64,000 nucleotides of DNA from contig NZ_CP050975.2 in the NCBI RefSeq assembly GCF_012273515.2, positions 5,580,001 to 5,644,000 on the forward strand. The letters run 5' to 3'. The notes under the pieces were generated by a model. It was not told the origin of the DNA. It was given only the letters and a program-made list of their open reading frames with translations, and did no database searches. This document shows positions 44,009 to 52,436 of the stretch, piece by piece. A program made the translations under genes and the position numbers. Every line of letters starts with the position of its first letter. Positions within the stretch are counted from its first letter, which is position 1. Source of the stretch: Streptomyces sp. RPA4-2. Its GTDB lineage: Bacteria; Actinomycetota; Actinomycetes; Streptomycetales; Streptomycetaceae.

Positions 44009-44985
44009 GCTGCCACCCCTGCGCCCGCGGTGGGACGGCGGCGCAGCCGGCGCAGCCGGGTGGCCCGCTGGACGTCCATCGAGTCGAGTGCCTCGTCGAG
44101 CACGTCCTGAGGCATGCGCTGCAGTGCCGCCGCACTCATCGACTTCAGTTTCCGCGCCACGGGCGGCTCGAACCTTTCCATGGATCCCAGATGGTGGGAA
44201 ATGATCGCGCAGTACGTGCGCACGGCCTTGGGCAGCAGTTTCGACGCGTCGGGGTCCTCGGCGGTCTCCGCCACGACCTGGTCGAACGCGCGGATGAAGT
44301 CCAGCTGGCGCACGTCCCCGATCTGGGTGAGGGAGGAGGCGACACCACGCCGGTAGAACACGCCCAGCAGGCTCACCGCGGCGAAGGACTCGGCCTCGCG
44401 GTGCAGTTTCCAGATCCACGGACGGTCCTCGGCCGTACGCAGTCCGTGGGTGAAATGCAGCAGTCCGCGGTCGGCCAGGCGGCGGTGGTAGATGCCCGCC
44501 CAGGCGTACGCGTAGTCGACGGAGGTGGACCGGTCGGAGGGCAGTATGGCGTCCCGGGGGTTCATCACGACGCCCCGGCGGCCGTGCGGGACCCGGTGGA
44601 TGGTGCGGGCCCGCGCGGTGCACTGGACATGGTCCGTACGGACGAAGTCGCAGCCCAGATCCTCGATGGCGGTGACGAGTTGCTCGTAGTATCCGGGGGC
44701 GAGCCAGTCGTCCCCGTCGAGGAACGTGAGGTATTCGCCGCGCGCGGCGTCGATGCCGGTGTTGCGCGCGGTCGCCAGCCCTCCGTTCTTCTCATGTCTG
44801 ACATGCACCGCGCCCGGGAGCTCGCGCTCCGCGCGCGCGAGAATCTCCGGTGTCTCGTCGCTCGAACAGTCGTCGACGAGAATGAATTCGAAGTCCTCGC
44901 GCACGTTCGCACGCAGGCTCTTCAGGGTGTCGGGTGCGTATTGCTGCACGTTGTAGAACGGCACGATGACGGAGAGCTTGACCAC
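44005..44985 (-). CDS. Family 2 glycosyltransferase
   Basis: 326-residue GT-A fold enzyme. The N-terminal VKLSVIVPFYNVQQYAPDTLKSL and FILVDDCSSDETPEIL are the nucleotide-sugar core, followed by NGGLATARNTGIDAARGEYLTFLDGDDWL with the DxD equivalent (DGDD). The C-terminus ends in a basic RLRRLRRRP stretch. GTG 44985 starts the fold and follows the divergent intergenic region; it overlaps the next gene by 4 bp. It probably adds a neutral sugar of the polymer or linkage unit. Confidence 0.87.
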   Translation of the reverse strand: MVKLSVIVPFYNVQQYAPDTLKSLRANVREDFEFILVDDCSSDETPEILARAERELPGAVHVRHEKNGGLATARNTGIDAARGEYLTFLDGDDWLAPGYYEQLVTAIEDLGCDFVRTDHVQCTARARTIHRVPHGRRGVVMNPRDAILPSDRSTSVDYAYAWAGIYHRRLADRGLLHFTHGLRTAEDRPWIWKLHREAESFAAVSLLGVFYRRGVASSLTQIGDVRQLDFIRAFDQVVAETAEDPDASKLLPKAVRTYCAIISHHLGSMERFEPPVARKLKSMSAAALQRMPQDVLDEALDSMDVQRATRLRRLRRRPTAGAGVAA

Positions 44986-45183
44986 CCACGTGACGTTAGG
45001 GGGCGGTCCGGCATTCGTCTTGGCCGTTGGTGAGATGTCAGGTGAACGACGCGTGGCGAAGCCGTGAACCAGGCTGATTTCTCGATGGTTCGCGGCCTGA
45101 TTCGCCATTCGGCGATGTGCTGTTAACCGTTTGTTGCATTCAGGTTGGGCCGTTACTCGGAATGGCTTCCTAGCGTCTTGGAC

Positions 45184-46515
45184 GTGCCAGCAAGTACCAG
45201 GAAGTCCCTGCGGGTCGCCGTTCTCGCGGATTCCGACACACGGTGGAAATGGGGTTCGCTCACCGCGAACCGCATATCACCGACTGAAACGTCCAATACG
45301 GACATTCAGGATTCGGACCTCCGCCTCGACGGCTACCTCCTGCGTGGCCGTGCCACCCCCACCGCCCGCCAGCTCGAAGAGGTCGGCGTCCGCGCGGACT
45401 CCCTCCGCGAAGTGACCGCCGTCGAATTCCTGCGCGCCATGGAGCGGGAGCGCTACGACGTCCTGGTCCTCGCCCTCGTCGGGGGCGCCGTCCAGGCGGT
45501 CCTGCACGGCCTGGCCCACCTCTGGGACGGGCGTGAGGAGCGGCCCGTGGTCGTCACCGGCTACGTCGGTGTCGTCTACGAGAAGCTCGCCGACGGCCTG
45601 CTGCTGCGGCACGGCGCGGACCTGGTCCTCGCCAACTCCCGCCAGGACGCGGACCGCTTCCGGGACGTGTACGAGGGAGTGGGCGCCGACGCCTCGTCCG
45701 TGACGGAGGTGGCGCTGCCCTTCCTCGGCGGGGCCGCCTACCGGAAGAACGACCCGTACACGGTCGTCTTCGCCGCCCAGCCCTCCGTACCGGAGAGCCG
45801 CAAGGACCGTACGTACCTGCTGGACCGGCTGATCGCCCACGCCCGCCTGCACCCCGACCGCGAGGTGCTGCTGAAGCTGCGCTCCAAGCCGGGCGAGCAC
45901 ACCACGCACATCGAGGAGCTGCCCTACCAGAAGCTGGCGCAGAAGACCGATCTGCCCGCCAACTTCCGCCTGGTGTACGGACACATGGGCGAGGTGCTCG
46001 ACCGCACCGACCTGCTGGTGACCATCAGCTCCACGGCGGCCCTGGAGTCCCTGCACCGCCGTATCCCCACCGTCGTCCTCAGCGACCTCGGGGTGCGCGA
46101 GTCGCTCGGCAACCACCACTTCGTGGGCTCCGGCTGCCTCGCCTCCTGGGACCAGCTCGACACCGGACACCAGCCGGCACCCGATCCGGCGTGGGTGGCC
46201 CGGCAGGGCGTGGCGGCCGACGGCTCGTACGAGACGGCCTTCGACGAGGCGCGCACCCGCATCGCCGCACTGCTCACGGGCCCCGGGCTGCCGCCCCTGA
46301 CCCCTTACTACACACCGGTCACCGCACCCGGCTATCTGCCCGGGATCCTCGCCCGCCACCACCTGGCCCCGGACGGCAGCCCGCTGCCCGGCGCCCCCAC
46401 GGCCGACAAGGAGCCCAGCCCCGTACGGCAGATCGTGCGCCGGGCGGCCCGCGGTGCCTACCGCCACGGAGTGCAGCGCGTGGCTCCGGTGATCCGGCGG
46501 ATGGGAGAGCTGTGA
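45184..46515 (+). CDS. DUF6716 putative glycosyltransferase
   Basis: 443-residue protein starting VPASTRKSLRVAVLADSDTRWKWGSLTAN, with the family's ADSDTRWKWG opening. It contains a VVTGYVGVVYEKLADGLLLRHGADLVLANS segment and a C-terminal half with LVYGHMGEVLDRTDLLVTISSTAALESLHRRIPTVVLSD, which resembles a GT-B nucleotide-sugar site (serine pair SSTAA). It heads the rightward operon with the NeuA- and NeuB-like genes and diverges from the GT2/polysialyltransferase unit. Its product presumably joins polymer assembly. Confidence 0.8.
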   Translation: MPASTRKSLRVAVLADSDTRWKWGSLTANRISPTETSNTDIQDSDLRLDGYLLRGRATPTARQLEEVGVRADSLREVTAVEFLRAMERERYDVLVLALVGGAVQAVLHGLAHLWDGREERPVVVTGYVGVVYEKLADGLLLRHGADLVLANSRQDADRFRDVYEGVGADASSVTEVALPFLGGAAYRKNDPYTVVFAAQPSVPESRKDRTYLLDRLIAHARLHPDREVLLKLRSKPGEHTTHIEELPYQKLAQKTDLPANFRLVYGHMGEVLDRTDLLVTISSTAALESLHRRIPTVVLSDLGVRESLGNHHFVGSGCLASWDQLDTGHQPAPDPAWVARQGVAADGSYETAFDEARTRIAALLTGPGLPPLTPYYTPVTAPGYLPGILARHHLAPDGSPLPGAPTADKEPSPVRQIVRRAARGAYRHGVQRVAPVIRRMGEL

Positions 46516-46559
46516 CCGCCGCCGATCCCTCCAGCCTTCCTCGTCAAGGAGAACAGCGC

Positions 46560-47867
46560 ATGACCAACTCGGAAGCGGGCCGACAGGCGCCGGTGCGCCG
46601 CGTGCTCGCGGTGATCCCCGCGCGCGGCGGCTCCAAGGGCGTCCCCGCGAAGAACCTCCTCCCGGTCGGCGGCATACCGCTGGTGGCCCGCGCGGTGCGC
46701 GAGTGCCGCGCCGCCCGCCTGGTGACGGACGTCGTCGTCTCCACCGACGACCAGGCCATCGCGGCCGCCGCCCGCCAGGCCGGCGCCGAGGTCGTGCTGC
46801 GTCCCGCCGCCATCGCCGGTGACACCGCCACCTCCGAGGCCGCCGTCCTGCACGCCATGGACGCGCACGAGGCGCTGCACGGCTCCCCGGTCGACGTGGT
46901 GCTGCTCGTCCAGTGCACCAGCCCGTTCATCGTCCGCGAGGACGTGGACGGCGTCGTCGACGCGATCGTCGCGAACGACGCGGACACGGCGCTGACCGTG
47001 GCCCCCTTCCACGGCTTCGTCTGGCGCGACGGGGACGACGAGCCCGCCGTCCCGGTGGCGGCCGACGCCGAGCGTTCCGCCGTCGCGGGCGGCACCGACA
47101 CCCTGGTCACGGACACCGGCACCAGCGGCGGCTACGGCGTCAACCACGACAAGTCCTTCCGGCCGCGCCGCCAGGACCGCCCCCAGGACCTCCTGGAGAC
47201 CGGAGCCGTCTACGCGATGGAGGCCACCGGCTTCCGCGAGGCGAAGCACCGCTTCTTCGGCCGCACCGAACTCGTGCGCACCGACCCGGCCCGCGTGCTG
47301 GAGATCGACGACCCGCACGACCTCGCCCGCGCCAGGGCCCTCGCGCCGCTCTTCGACGCGAACCGCCCCGGCACCCTCCCGACCGCCGCCGACATCGACG
47401 CGGTCGTCCTCGACTTCGACGGCACCCAGACCGACGACAGGGTGCTGATCGACTCCGACGGACGGGAGTTCGTCTCCGTGCACCGCGGGGACGGACTCGG
47501 TATCGCCGCCCTCCGCAACAGCGGGCTGACGATGCTGATCCTGTCCACGGAACAGAACCCGGTCGTCGCCGCCCGGGCCCGGAAGCTCAAGATCCCGGTC
47601 CTGCACGGCATCGACCGGAAAGACCTCGCACTGAAGCAGTGGTGCGAGGAGCAGGGCATCGCGCCTGAGCGCGTGCTCTACGTCGGCAACGACGTCAACG
47701 ACCTCCCGTGCTTCGCCCTCGTGGGCTGGCCGGTGGCGGTCGCGAGCGCCCACGACGTCGTGCGCGGCGCCGCACGCGCGGTCACCACCGTCCCCGGCGG
47801 CGACGGCGCGATCCGAGAGATCGCCAGCTGGATCCTCGGCCCTTCTCTCGACTCCCTCGACAAGTAA
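46560..47867 (+). CDS. neuA: Bifunctional CMP-nonulosonate cytidylyltransferase / HAD phosphatase
   Basis: 435-residue fusion. Residues about 10-260 are a CMP-sialate/CMP-Kdn synthetase: VLAVIPARGGSKGVPAKNLLPVGGIPLVARAV (CTP-binding loop) and LVQCTSPFIVREDVD. Residues about 270-435 are a KdsC/NeuA-C-like HAD phosphatase: AVVLDFDGTQTDDRVLIDSDG (catalytic DxD), LSTEQNPVVAARARKL and YVGNDVNDLPCF. The fusion suggests it removes phosphate from nonulosonate-9-P and then activates the sugar with CMP. ATG 46560 follows AAGGAG; an earlier GTG 46512 overlaps the upstream stop but lacks a ribosome site. Confidence 0.88.
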   Translation: MTNSEAGRQAPVRRVLAVIPARGGSKGVPAKNLLPVGGIPLVARAVRECRAARLVTDVVVSTDDQAIAAAARQAGAEVVLRPAAIAGDTATSEAAVLHAMDAHEALHGSPVDVVLLVQCTSPFIVREDVDGVVDAIVANDADTALTVAPFHGFVWRDGDDEPAVPVAADAERSAVAGGTDTLVTDTGTSGGYGVNHDKSFRPRRQDRPQDLLETGAVYAMEATGFREAKHRFFGRTELVRTDPARVLEIDDPHDLARARALAPLFDANRPGTLPTAADIDAVVLDFDGTQTDDRVLIDSDGREFVSVHRGDGLGIAALRNSGLTMLILSTEQNPVVAARARKLKIPVLHGIDRKDLALKQWCEEQGIAPERVLYVGNDVNDLPCFALVGWPVAVASAHDVVRGAARAVTTVPGGDGAIREIASWILGPSLDSLDK

Positions 47868-47880
47868 GGAACGTCTCACC

Positions 47881-48816
47881 ATGAGCAACTCCCGCCTGCG
47901 CACCTTCGGTTCGAAGACGGCCGGCCCCGGCCAGCCCGTCTACGTCGTCGGCGAGATCGGCATCAACCACAACGGCGAGCTCGAGAACGCCTTCAAGCTG
48001 ATCGACGCCGCCGCCGAGGCCGGCTGCGACGCCGTCAAGTTCCAGAAGCGCACCCCGGAGATCTGCACCCCCCGCGACCAGTGGGACATCGAGCGCGACA
48101 CCCCCTGGGGCCGCATGACCTACATCGACTACCGCCACCGCGTGGAGTTCGGTGAGGACGAGTACCGCCAGATCGACGAGTACGCCAAGAGCAAGAACAT
48201 CGACTGGTTCGCCTCCCCGTGGGACACCGAGGCCGTCGCCTTCCTGGAGAAGTTCGACGTCCCGGCCCACAAGGTCGCCTCCGCCTCGCTGACCGACGAC
48301 GAGCTGCTGCGCGCCCTGCGCGGCACCGGCCGCACGGTCATCCTCTCCACCGGCATGTCGACGCCGAAGCAGATCCGCCACGCGGTCGAGGTCCTCGGCA
48401 GCGACAACATCCTGATGTGCCACGCCACGTCGACCTACCCGGCGCAGGCCGAGGAGCTCAACCTCCGCGTCATCAACACCCTCCAGGCCGAGTACCCGAA
48501 CGTTCCGATCGGCTACTCCGGTCACGAGACGGGCCTGCAGACCACGCTCGCCGCGGTCGCCCTCGGCGCCACCTTCGTCGAGCGTCACATCACCCTGGAC
48601 CGCGCGATGTGGGGCTCCGACCAGGCCGCCTCCGTCGAGCCGCAGGGCCTCACCCGCCTCGTCCGCGACATCCGCACCATCGAGGCCTCCCTCGGTGACG
48701 GTGTCAAGAAGGTCTACGAGTCCGAGCTCGGCCCGATGAAGAAGCTGCGCCGCGTCACCGGCGTCGTCGCCGAGTCGGAGATCGCCGCCGCCGCGGGCGA
48801 GCCGGTCTCGGTCTGA
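47881..48816 (+). CDS. neuB: NeuB-family nonulosonic acid (sialate/Kdn-9-P) synthase
   Basis: 311-residue TIM-barrel synthase condensing PEP with a hexose (or hexose-6-P) to make a nine-carbon acid. Motifs are VVGEIGINHNGELENAFKLIDAA, CDAVKFQKR, FASPWDTEAVAFLEKFDVPAHKVASASLTD, CHATSTYPAQ and GYSGHETGLQTTLAAVALGATFVERHITLD. The C-terminal SAF/antifreeze-like domain of classical NeuB (usual length about 345) is absent: the protein ends soon after LRRVTGVV. The start lies 13 bp after the NeuA-like gene. In S. coelicolor this locus makes a Kdn-type teichulosonic acid; that product is inferred here. Confidence 0.9.
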   Translation: MSNSRLRTFGSKTAGPGQPVYVVGEIGINHNGELENAFKLIDAAAEAGCDAVKFQKRTPEICTPRDQWDIERDTPWGRMTYIDYRHRVEFGEDEYRQIDEYAKSKNIDWFASPWDTEAVAFLEKFDVPAHKVASASLTDDELLRALRGTGRTVILSTGMSTPKQIRHAVEVLGSDNILMCHATSTYPAQAEELNLRVINTLQAEYPNVPIGYSGHETGLQTTLAAVALGATFVERHITLDRAMWGSDQAASVEPQGLTRLVRDIRTIEASLGDGVKKVYESELGPMKKLRRVTGVVAESEIAAAAGEPVSV

Positions 48817-48854
48817 ACGCCCTGATTTCCTTACGACGGGACGGTCGTACGCCG

Positions 48855-49985
48855 ATGAGCCCCCGCGCCGGAACCCCCGGCCCCCACACGCTGGCCTTCG
48901 TCGAGAGCCCGGTACAGCTCCTGAACGTGCTGGAGTGGGCGCATGTCCACGCCCCGCACGCGACGGAGGCCGGCGACCGGGCACCCGGCACGGGACCGGA
49001 CCGTTCGTCCGTCCGGCCCGCCGGCGCGGGGCTCACCCTCGTCGTCCTCTCTCCCAACGACCCGATGACCCGCGGTCAGTTGCGTCGCATGGCCGAACTG
49101 GCCCGTGACGAGGGTTACCAGGTCCGCTGGGAGGAGGCGCGCGGTGGCACCACCGCCCCCTTCCACACGATCGGCGGCCTGGCCCCGCTGCTGCGCAGAG
49201 CCCGCCGCATCGTCATGGGAGACCCGTTCTCCCGTTACGTGCAGCTCCTGCTGACGATCACGAAGGCACGCGACCTGGTGGTCGTGGACGACGGCACGGC
49301 GACGATGGAGTTCGTCGCCCAGCTGGCCCGCGGTGAACGCCTGGTGCGCTGGCACCGGCGCGGGGGCCGTCCCGGCGCCCGTGACGTGCTGTTCGCCCCG
49401 ATCTCGTCGTCTGCCCGCCGCCGGCTCACCCCGAGTGAGGGGCGGCGGGTGGAGGTCTTCTCCTCCATGCCGATCGACTCGGCGCCGGACGGCGTCACCA
49501 TCACCGCCAACGACTTCTCCTGGACCCGCGCCCGCTTCGGGCCGCCCCGGATCACCAAGGGCGCGGACCTGGTCGGCACCTCCCTGGTCGAGACGGGCGT
49601 GGTGGACCCCGACCGTTATCTGGAGGCGGTCCGTTCCCTCGCCAAGACCCACGGCGCGACCCGCTACTTCGCCCACCGCCGCGAGAGCACCGACAAGCTC
49701 CACCGGCTGGCCGTCGAGACGGGGCTGGAGATCGTCCGCCCCGACCTCCCCCTCGAACTCATCGCCCGCCGCGGCCCCATCGGCCGTACGATCCTCAGCT
49801 TCCCCTCGACCGTCGTGCACACGCTGCCGCTGGCCCTGGTCGGGACCGACGTCCGGGTCGCCGTCTGCGACATCGACCCGGCCTGGCTGACGGAGACGGC
49901 TTCCCCGCGCGCCCAGGGGTTCCTCTCGGGCGTCACCGGCACGGCCCGGGACGTACACCGGCTGTCCTCCGTCGCGACGGCGTAG
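48855..49985 (+). CDS. Putative glycosyltransferase (GT52/polysialyltransferase-like), last gene of nonulosonate operon
   Basis: 376-residue protein that starts PHTLAFVESPVQLLNVLEWAHVHAP, the FVESPxQLLN opening typical of GT52/polysialyltransferase-like proteins. It also has RIVMGDPFSRYVQLLLTITKARDLVVVDDGTATMEFV (the VDDGT motif) and RTILSFPSTVVHTLPLAL (FPSTV motif). ATG 48855 lies 38 bp after the NeuB-like gene, with a GGGACGG purine run. Together with the 42674 gene it gives the locus two sialyltransferase-type enzymes. The acceptor is unknown. Confidence 0.78.
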   Translation: MSPRAGTPGPHTLAFVESPVQLLNVLEWAHVHAPHATEAGDRAPGTGPDRSSVRPAGAGLTLVVLSPNDPMTRGQLRRMAELARDEGYQVRWEEARGGTTAPFHTIGGLAPLLRRARRIVMGDPFSRYVQLLLTITKARDLVVVDDGTATMEFVAQLARGERLVRWHRRGGRPGARDVLFAPISSSARRRLTPSEGRRVEVFSSMPIDSAPDGVTITANDFSWTRARFGPPRITKGADLVGTSLVETGVVDPDRYLEAVRSLAKTHGATRYFAHRRESTDKLHRLAVETGLEIVRPDLPLELIARRGPIGRTILSFPSTVVHTLPLALVGTDVRVAVCDIDPAWLTETASPRAQGFLSGVTGTARDVHRLSSVATA

Positions 49986-50087
49986 GGAACCGGCGCCGCG
50001 CGCCCGCCCGCGACACCCGGCGGACGGCGACGACCGTCCCCCGTTCACCGACGCCCGGCCACTCCCAGCGGAGACCCGCCGGATTTT

Positions 50088-50114
50088 CGCCCCGCCCAGA
50101 CTCTGGGCGGGGCG
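50088..50114. terminator. Terminator of the nonulosonate operon
   Basis: A 12-bp perfect stem (CGCCCCGCCCAG with CTGGGCGGGGCG) around a 3-nt ACT loop, about 100 bp after the last gene. The 413-bp gap 49986-50398 otherwise shows no gene; its right part should hold the promoter of the truncated permease gene. Confidence 0.8.
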
Positions 50115-50398
50115 TTCGGCGTTGAGGGTCACGGCCGACGGGACGAGGGGCACTTTCGGCCACAACCTCGGCGATACCGGGACGGTGAATCCCACAAGCC
50201 CCGCATTCGGGACGGCGCACACCGACTCACAGGTTTTCCCGAACTTCTCCACACCTACTGCACCGAACAGACACAGGCTGTTCGCGATTCGTCCATAGGT
50301 CGCGCGTTGGGCCGACACGATCCGGCCATTGAATCTCCCCGCACGGCACCAATCGGTCGCCGCACGCCTGTTCCGTTGACGTAGTGGGGGGACCACAC

Positions 50399-50789
50399 GT
50401 GGCGTCCGCACATGTGGAGTCCGACAGATCGGATTCCGACAGACCCGCGCCCAGGCGGCCGGCCGCCGCCCGTGGGCTCGGTGACCGGATCTTCCGGTAT
50501 CAACTGACGGCCAGCGGTGTCGTCGTTCTCGCCATCATGGCGGGAGTCGGCCTCTTCCTGCTGCTGAGGGCCGGTCAGGCGCTCAAGGCCACCGGCTTCT
50601 CCTTCCTCACCACCGCCGCATGGCAGCCGGACGTCCACCACTTCGGCATCGCGGCCGTGCTCACCGGCACCCTGCTGATCGCCGCCGTCGCGGTGACGCT
50701 CTCCGTGCCGCTGGCCGTGGGAACCGCGCTGTTCATCTCCGACGTGGCCCCGCGCAAGCTGCGCCGCACGCTGGTGACGATGGTCGACG
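50399..50789 (+). pseudogene. Truncated phosphate ABC permease PstC-like gene (5' fragment)
   Basis: About 130 codons from GTG 50399 encode the start of a PstC-type permease: LGDRIFRYQLTASGVVVLAIMAGVGLFLLLRAGQAL, then FLTTAAWQPDVHHFGIAAVLTGTLLIAAVAV and SVPLAVGTALFISDVAPRKLRRTLVTMVD. A real PstC continues with LLAAVPS-like sequence; here homology stops at GTCGAC about 50789. The frame then runs on into unrelated Arg-rich translation while another frame becomes coding. It is a remnant left by insertion or deletion; no pstS, pstA or pstB is nearby. Confidence 0.8.
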
Positions 50790-51035
50790 CTCGACGGGCC
50801 GCCACTGCCCCAGGACGGGGAAGTGAAGAAGCTGGTCGGTCCGGGACCCGACGGGGAAGTCACGGGTACGAGCGTCACGAAGCAACCGTACGACCCGAAC
50901 GATCCGACGACCGGCTTCAAGCAGGGTGGTATGAACGCCAAGCCCCTGGAGGTGAAGAACATCGATACCCGCCTGAAGTACGACTCCAGCCTCGATCCCC
51001 CCTTCGTCGTCATGACTTCCATGCCGGCACGCTGA
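50790..51035 (+). pseudogene. C-terminal remnant A of a polymorphic/secreted protein
   Basis: Open frame beginning directly at the pstC breakpoint with no start codon there, reading LDGPPLPQDGEVKKLVGPG, then NDPTTGFKQGGMNAKPLEVK and ending DTRLKYDSSLDPPFVVMTSMPAR. It resembles the last part of a larger protein. Its final 21 residues match remnant B (51639-51704). A GTG at 50823 could allow translation of 70 residues, but a functional gene seems unlikely. Parent family not recognised. Confidence 0.55.
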
Positions 51036-51071
51036 CCAATTCCGTCGGGAAGAATGAGATCTGGAACGAGA

Positions 51072-51629
51072 ATGGAAACGGTGAACCGAACCGCATGGGA
51101 GGAAGCCTCCCTGCGCCTGCTCGACGACGTCTACGCGTTCGCGGCGACCGGCCCGAGCGCCCACCCCGACTGGCGGGACGATGTGCTGGCCGTGATGAAC
51201 CACGAAGTGGACGACCCGCGCGGCTGGAACGTCCTCGACTGGGAGACGGACAAGGAGGAGCGGACGACCGCCGGTCCGTCGTTCCCCTTCCACCCGCCCT
51301 CCCGCGAGATCTTGGACGAGCGGTTGTTCCCCGTCACGCCGGAGACGGCCGAGCGCCTGCTGGTGACGATGACCTACGACTGGGGCTCGGTGCCCCAGGA
51401 CGAGGAGGCGGCAGCGGGCGCGAATGCCGATGCCCGGACCTTGTTGAGCCGGTACGGGGAGCAGATCTCCTGCTACAGCAACATCACCCGCGCCCGCGCG
51501 ACTCCGTCGCCCGATCTCACCGACGGAGTCGACGGCTGGGTGTCTCTCACTCAGTACGACGGCGACTTCGGATTCGTCGTCGTCTCGCCGGAAGAGGTCG
51601 GTGTCTTCTGGTCGTTCAACCCCATTTGA
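51072..51629 (+). CDS. Putative immunity-type protein (185 aa)
   Basis: Soluble acidic protein: TAWEEASLRLLDDVYAFAATGP, DVLAVMNHEVDDPRGWNVLDWE, PFHPPSREILDERLFPVTPETAERLLVTMTYDWGS, ending YDGDFGFVVVSPEEVGVFWSFNPI. ATG 51072 or GTG 51081 could be the start; no strong ribosome site distinguishes them. Size, acidity and position right after a polymorphic-protein remnant suggest an immunity protein. No named family was recognised, so this is inference from context. Confidence 0.6.
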   Translation: METVNRTAWEEASLRLLDDVYAFAATGPSAHPDWRDDVLAVMNHEVDDPRGWNVLDWETDKEERTTAGPSFPFHPPSREILDERLFPVTPETAERLLVTMTYDWGSVPQDEEAAAGANADARTLLSRYGEQISCYSNITRARATPSPDLTDGVDGWVSLTQYDGDFGFVVVSPEEVGVFWSFNPI

Positions 51630-51638
51630 CGAGCAGTG

Positions 51639-51704
51639 CTGCGCTACAAACAAGCCGCGGAACCGAAGTTCGTGGTCCTCGCCTCCACACCCACGACGCC
51701 GTGA
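51639..51704 (+). pseudogene. C-terminal remnant B, homologous to remnant A
   Basis: 21 codons reading LRYKQAAEPKFVVLASTPTTP then TGA, without a start codon. Aligned with remnant A (LKYDSSLDPPFVVMTSMPAR) it keeps L-Y, P, FVV, S and P positions. It lies between two immunity-like genes. Confidence 0.55.
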
Positions 51705-51722
51705 GCCGACACTGCCGGGTCC

Positions 51723-52436
51723 GTGAGCGTTCAAGAGGAAGCAAGAAAGGTGTCGCCAGCGTTGACCACATACATCGGGGCAGTGTTCAACAACGGATTT
51801 GTTGCGCGGTTGCTCGACCTGTCTCTTCGCGTGAACACCTCGGAGGACGAGGACTTCGAGCACGAGATTGCCCGGCTCTGCCGGAGCATGCGGCGTACTG
51901 GGAGTGCTTCTTGGGCGCTGCCGCTGGCCACTGCTGCGGCCACGGTGGACCTTGTCGCGGAGGCGTTGGCGAGCTCCTTGCGAACGCGGCTTCCGGCAGG
52001 TTTCGAGGAGAGGCTGACCCTCGCGGCCCGCGGCCGTCCGGTGCAGGAGTATCTGTCGGACGCAGCCTCCGCCATCCGTAAGCTCGATGTCGTGACCGTT
52101 CCCGGTTACGGGGAGCTTGCCATGGCTCCGTGGGAGGCCCGCCTCGCATTTCCGGAAGTGATCGACTTCAAATACTGGGTGGAGACCGACGAGTTCGAGA
52201 AGCTCGACGCGTGTCTGTCGGCCGGATTCGACAGCATGCATCCCGGAGAATGCGCGAGCAGGGCAACGGCTCTCATAGCGCAGGCGCAAGAAGCCCTGCT
52301 CCTCTTTCCGGATCCGAATATTCTGCGCTCGATGCTTTCGCAGAGCATTCCGTGGGTGTCCAGCAACGTCTTGCGGGAGATCGTCCGGATGGGAAATGAA
52401 CACCTCGCCGAGCTGCACGGAATCTCAGGACGATGA
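51723..52436 (+). CDS. Hypothetical protein (237 aa), possible immunity protein
   Basis: Starts at GTG 51723 (MSVQEEARKVSPALTTYIGAVFNN). Mostly helical and soluble, with a RRTGSASWALPLATAAATVDLVAEAL segment and a C-terminal half including EVIDFKYWVETDEFEKLDACL and IPWVSSNVLREIVRMGNEHL. Third-position GC is lower than in flanking Streptomyces genes, in keeping with recent acquisition. It overlaps the start of the RNase-domain gene by 4 bp. No family recognised; the immunity call rests on position between toxin-related fragments. Confidence 0.6.
   Translation: MSVQEEARKVSPALTTYIGAVFNNGFVARLLDLSLRVNTSEDEDFEHEIARLCRSMRRTGSASWALPLATAAATVDLVAEALASSLRTRLPAGFEERLTLAARGRPVQEYLSDAASAIRKLDVVTVPGYGELAMAPWEARLAFPEVIDFKYWVETDEFEKLDACLSAGFDSMHPGECASRATALIAQAQEALLLFPDPNILRSMLSQSIPWVSSNVLREIVRMGNEHLAELHGISGR

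Noticed and set aside
50789..52081. Continuation of the pstC-like frame as one 565-residue protein
   Set aside because: After about 130 codons the translation is Arg/Gly/Pro-rich without homology, while another frame becomes coding; treated as a truncated pseudogene.
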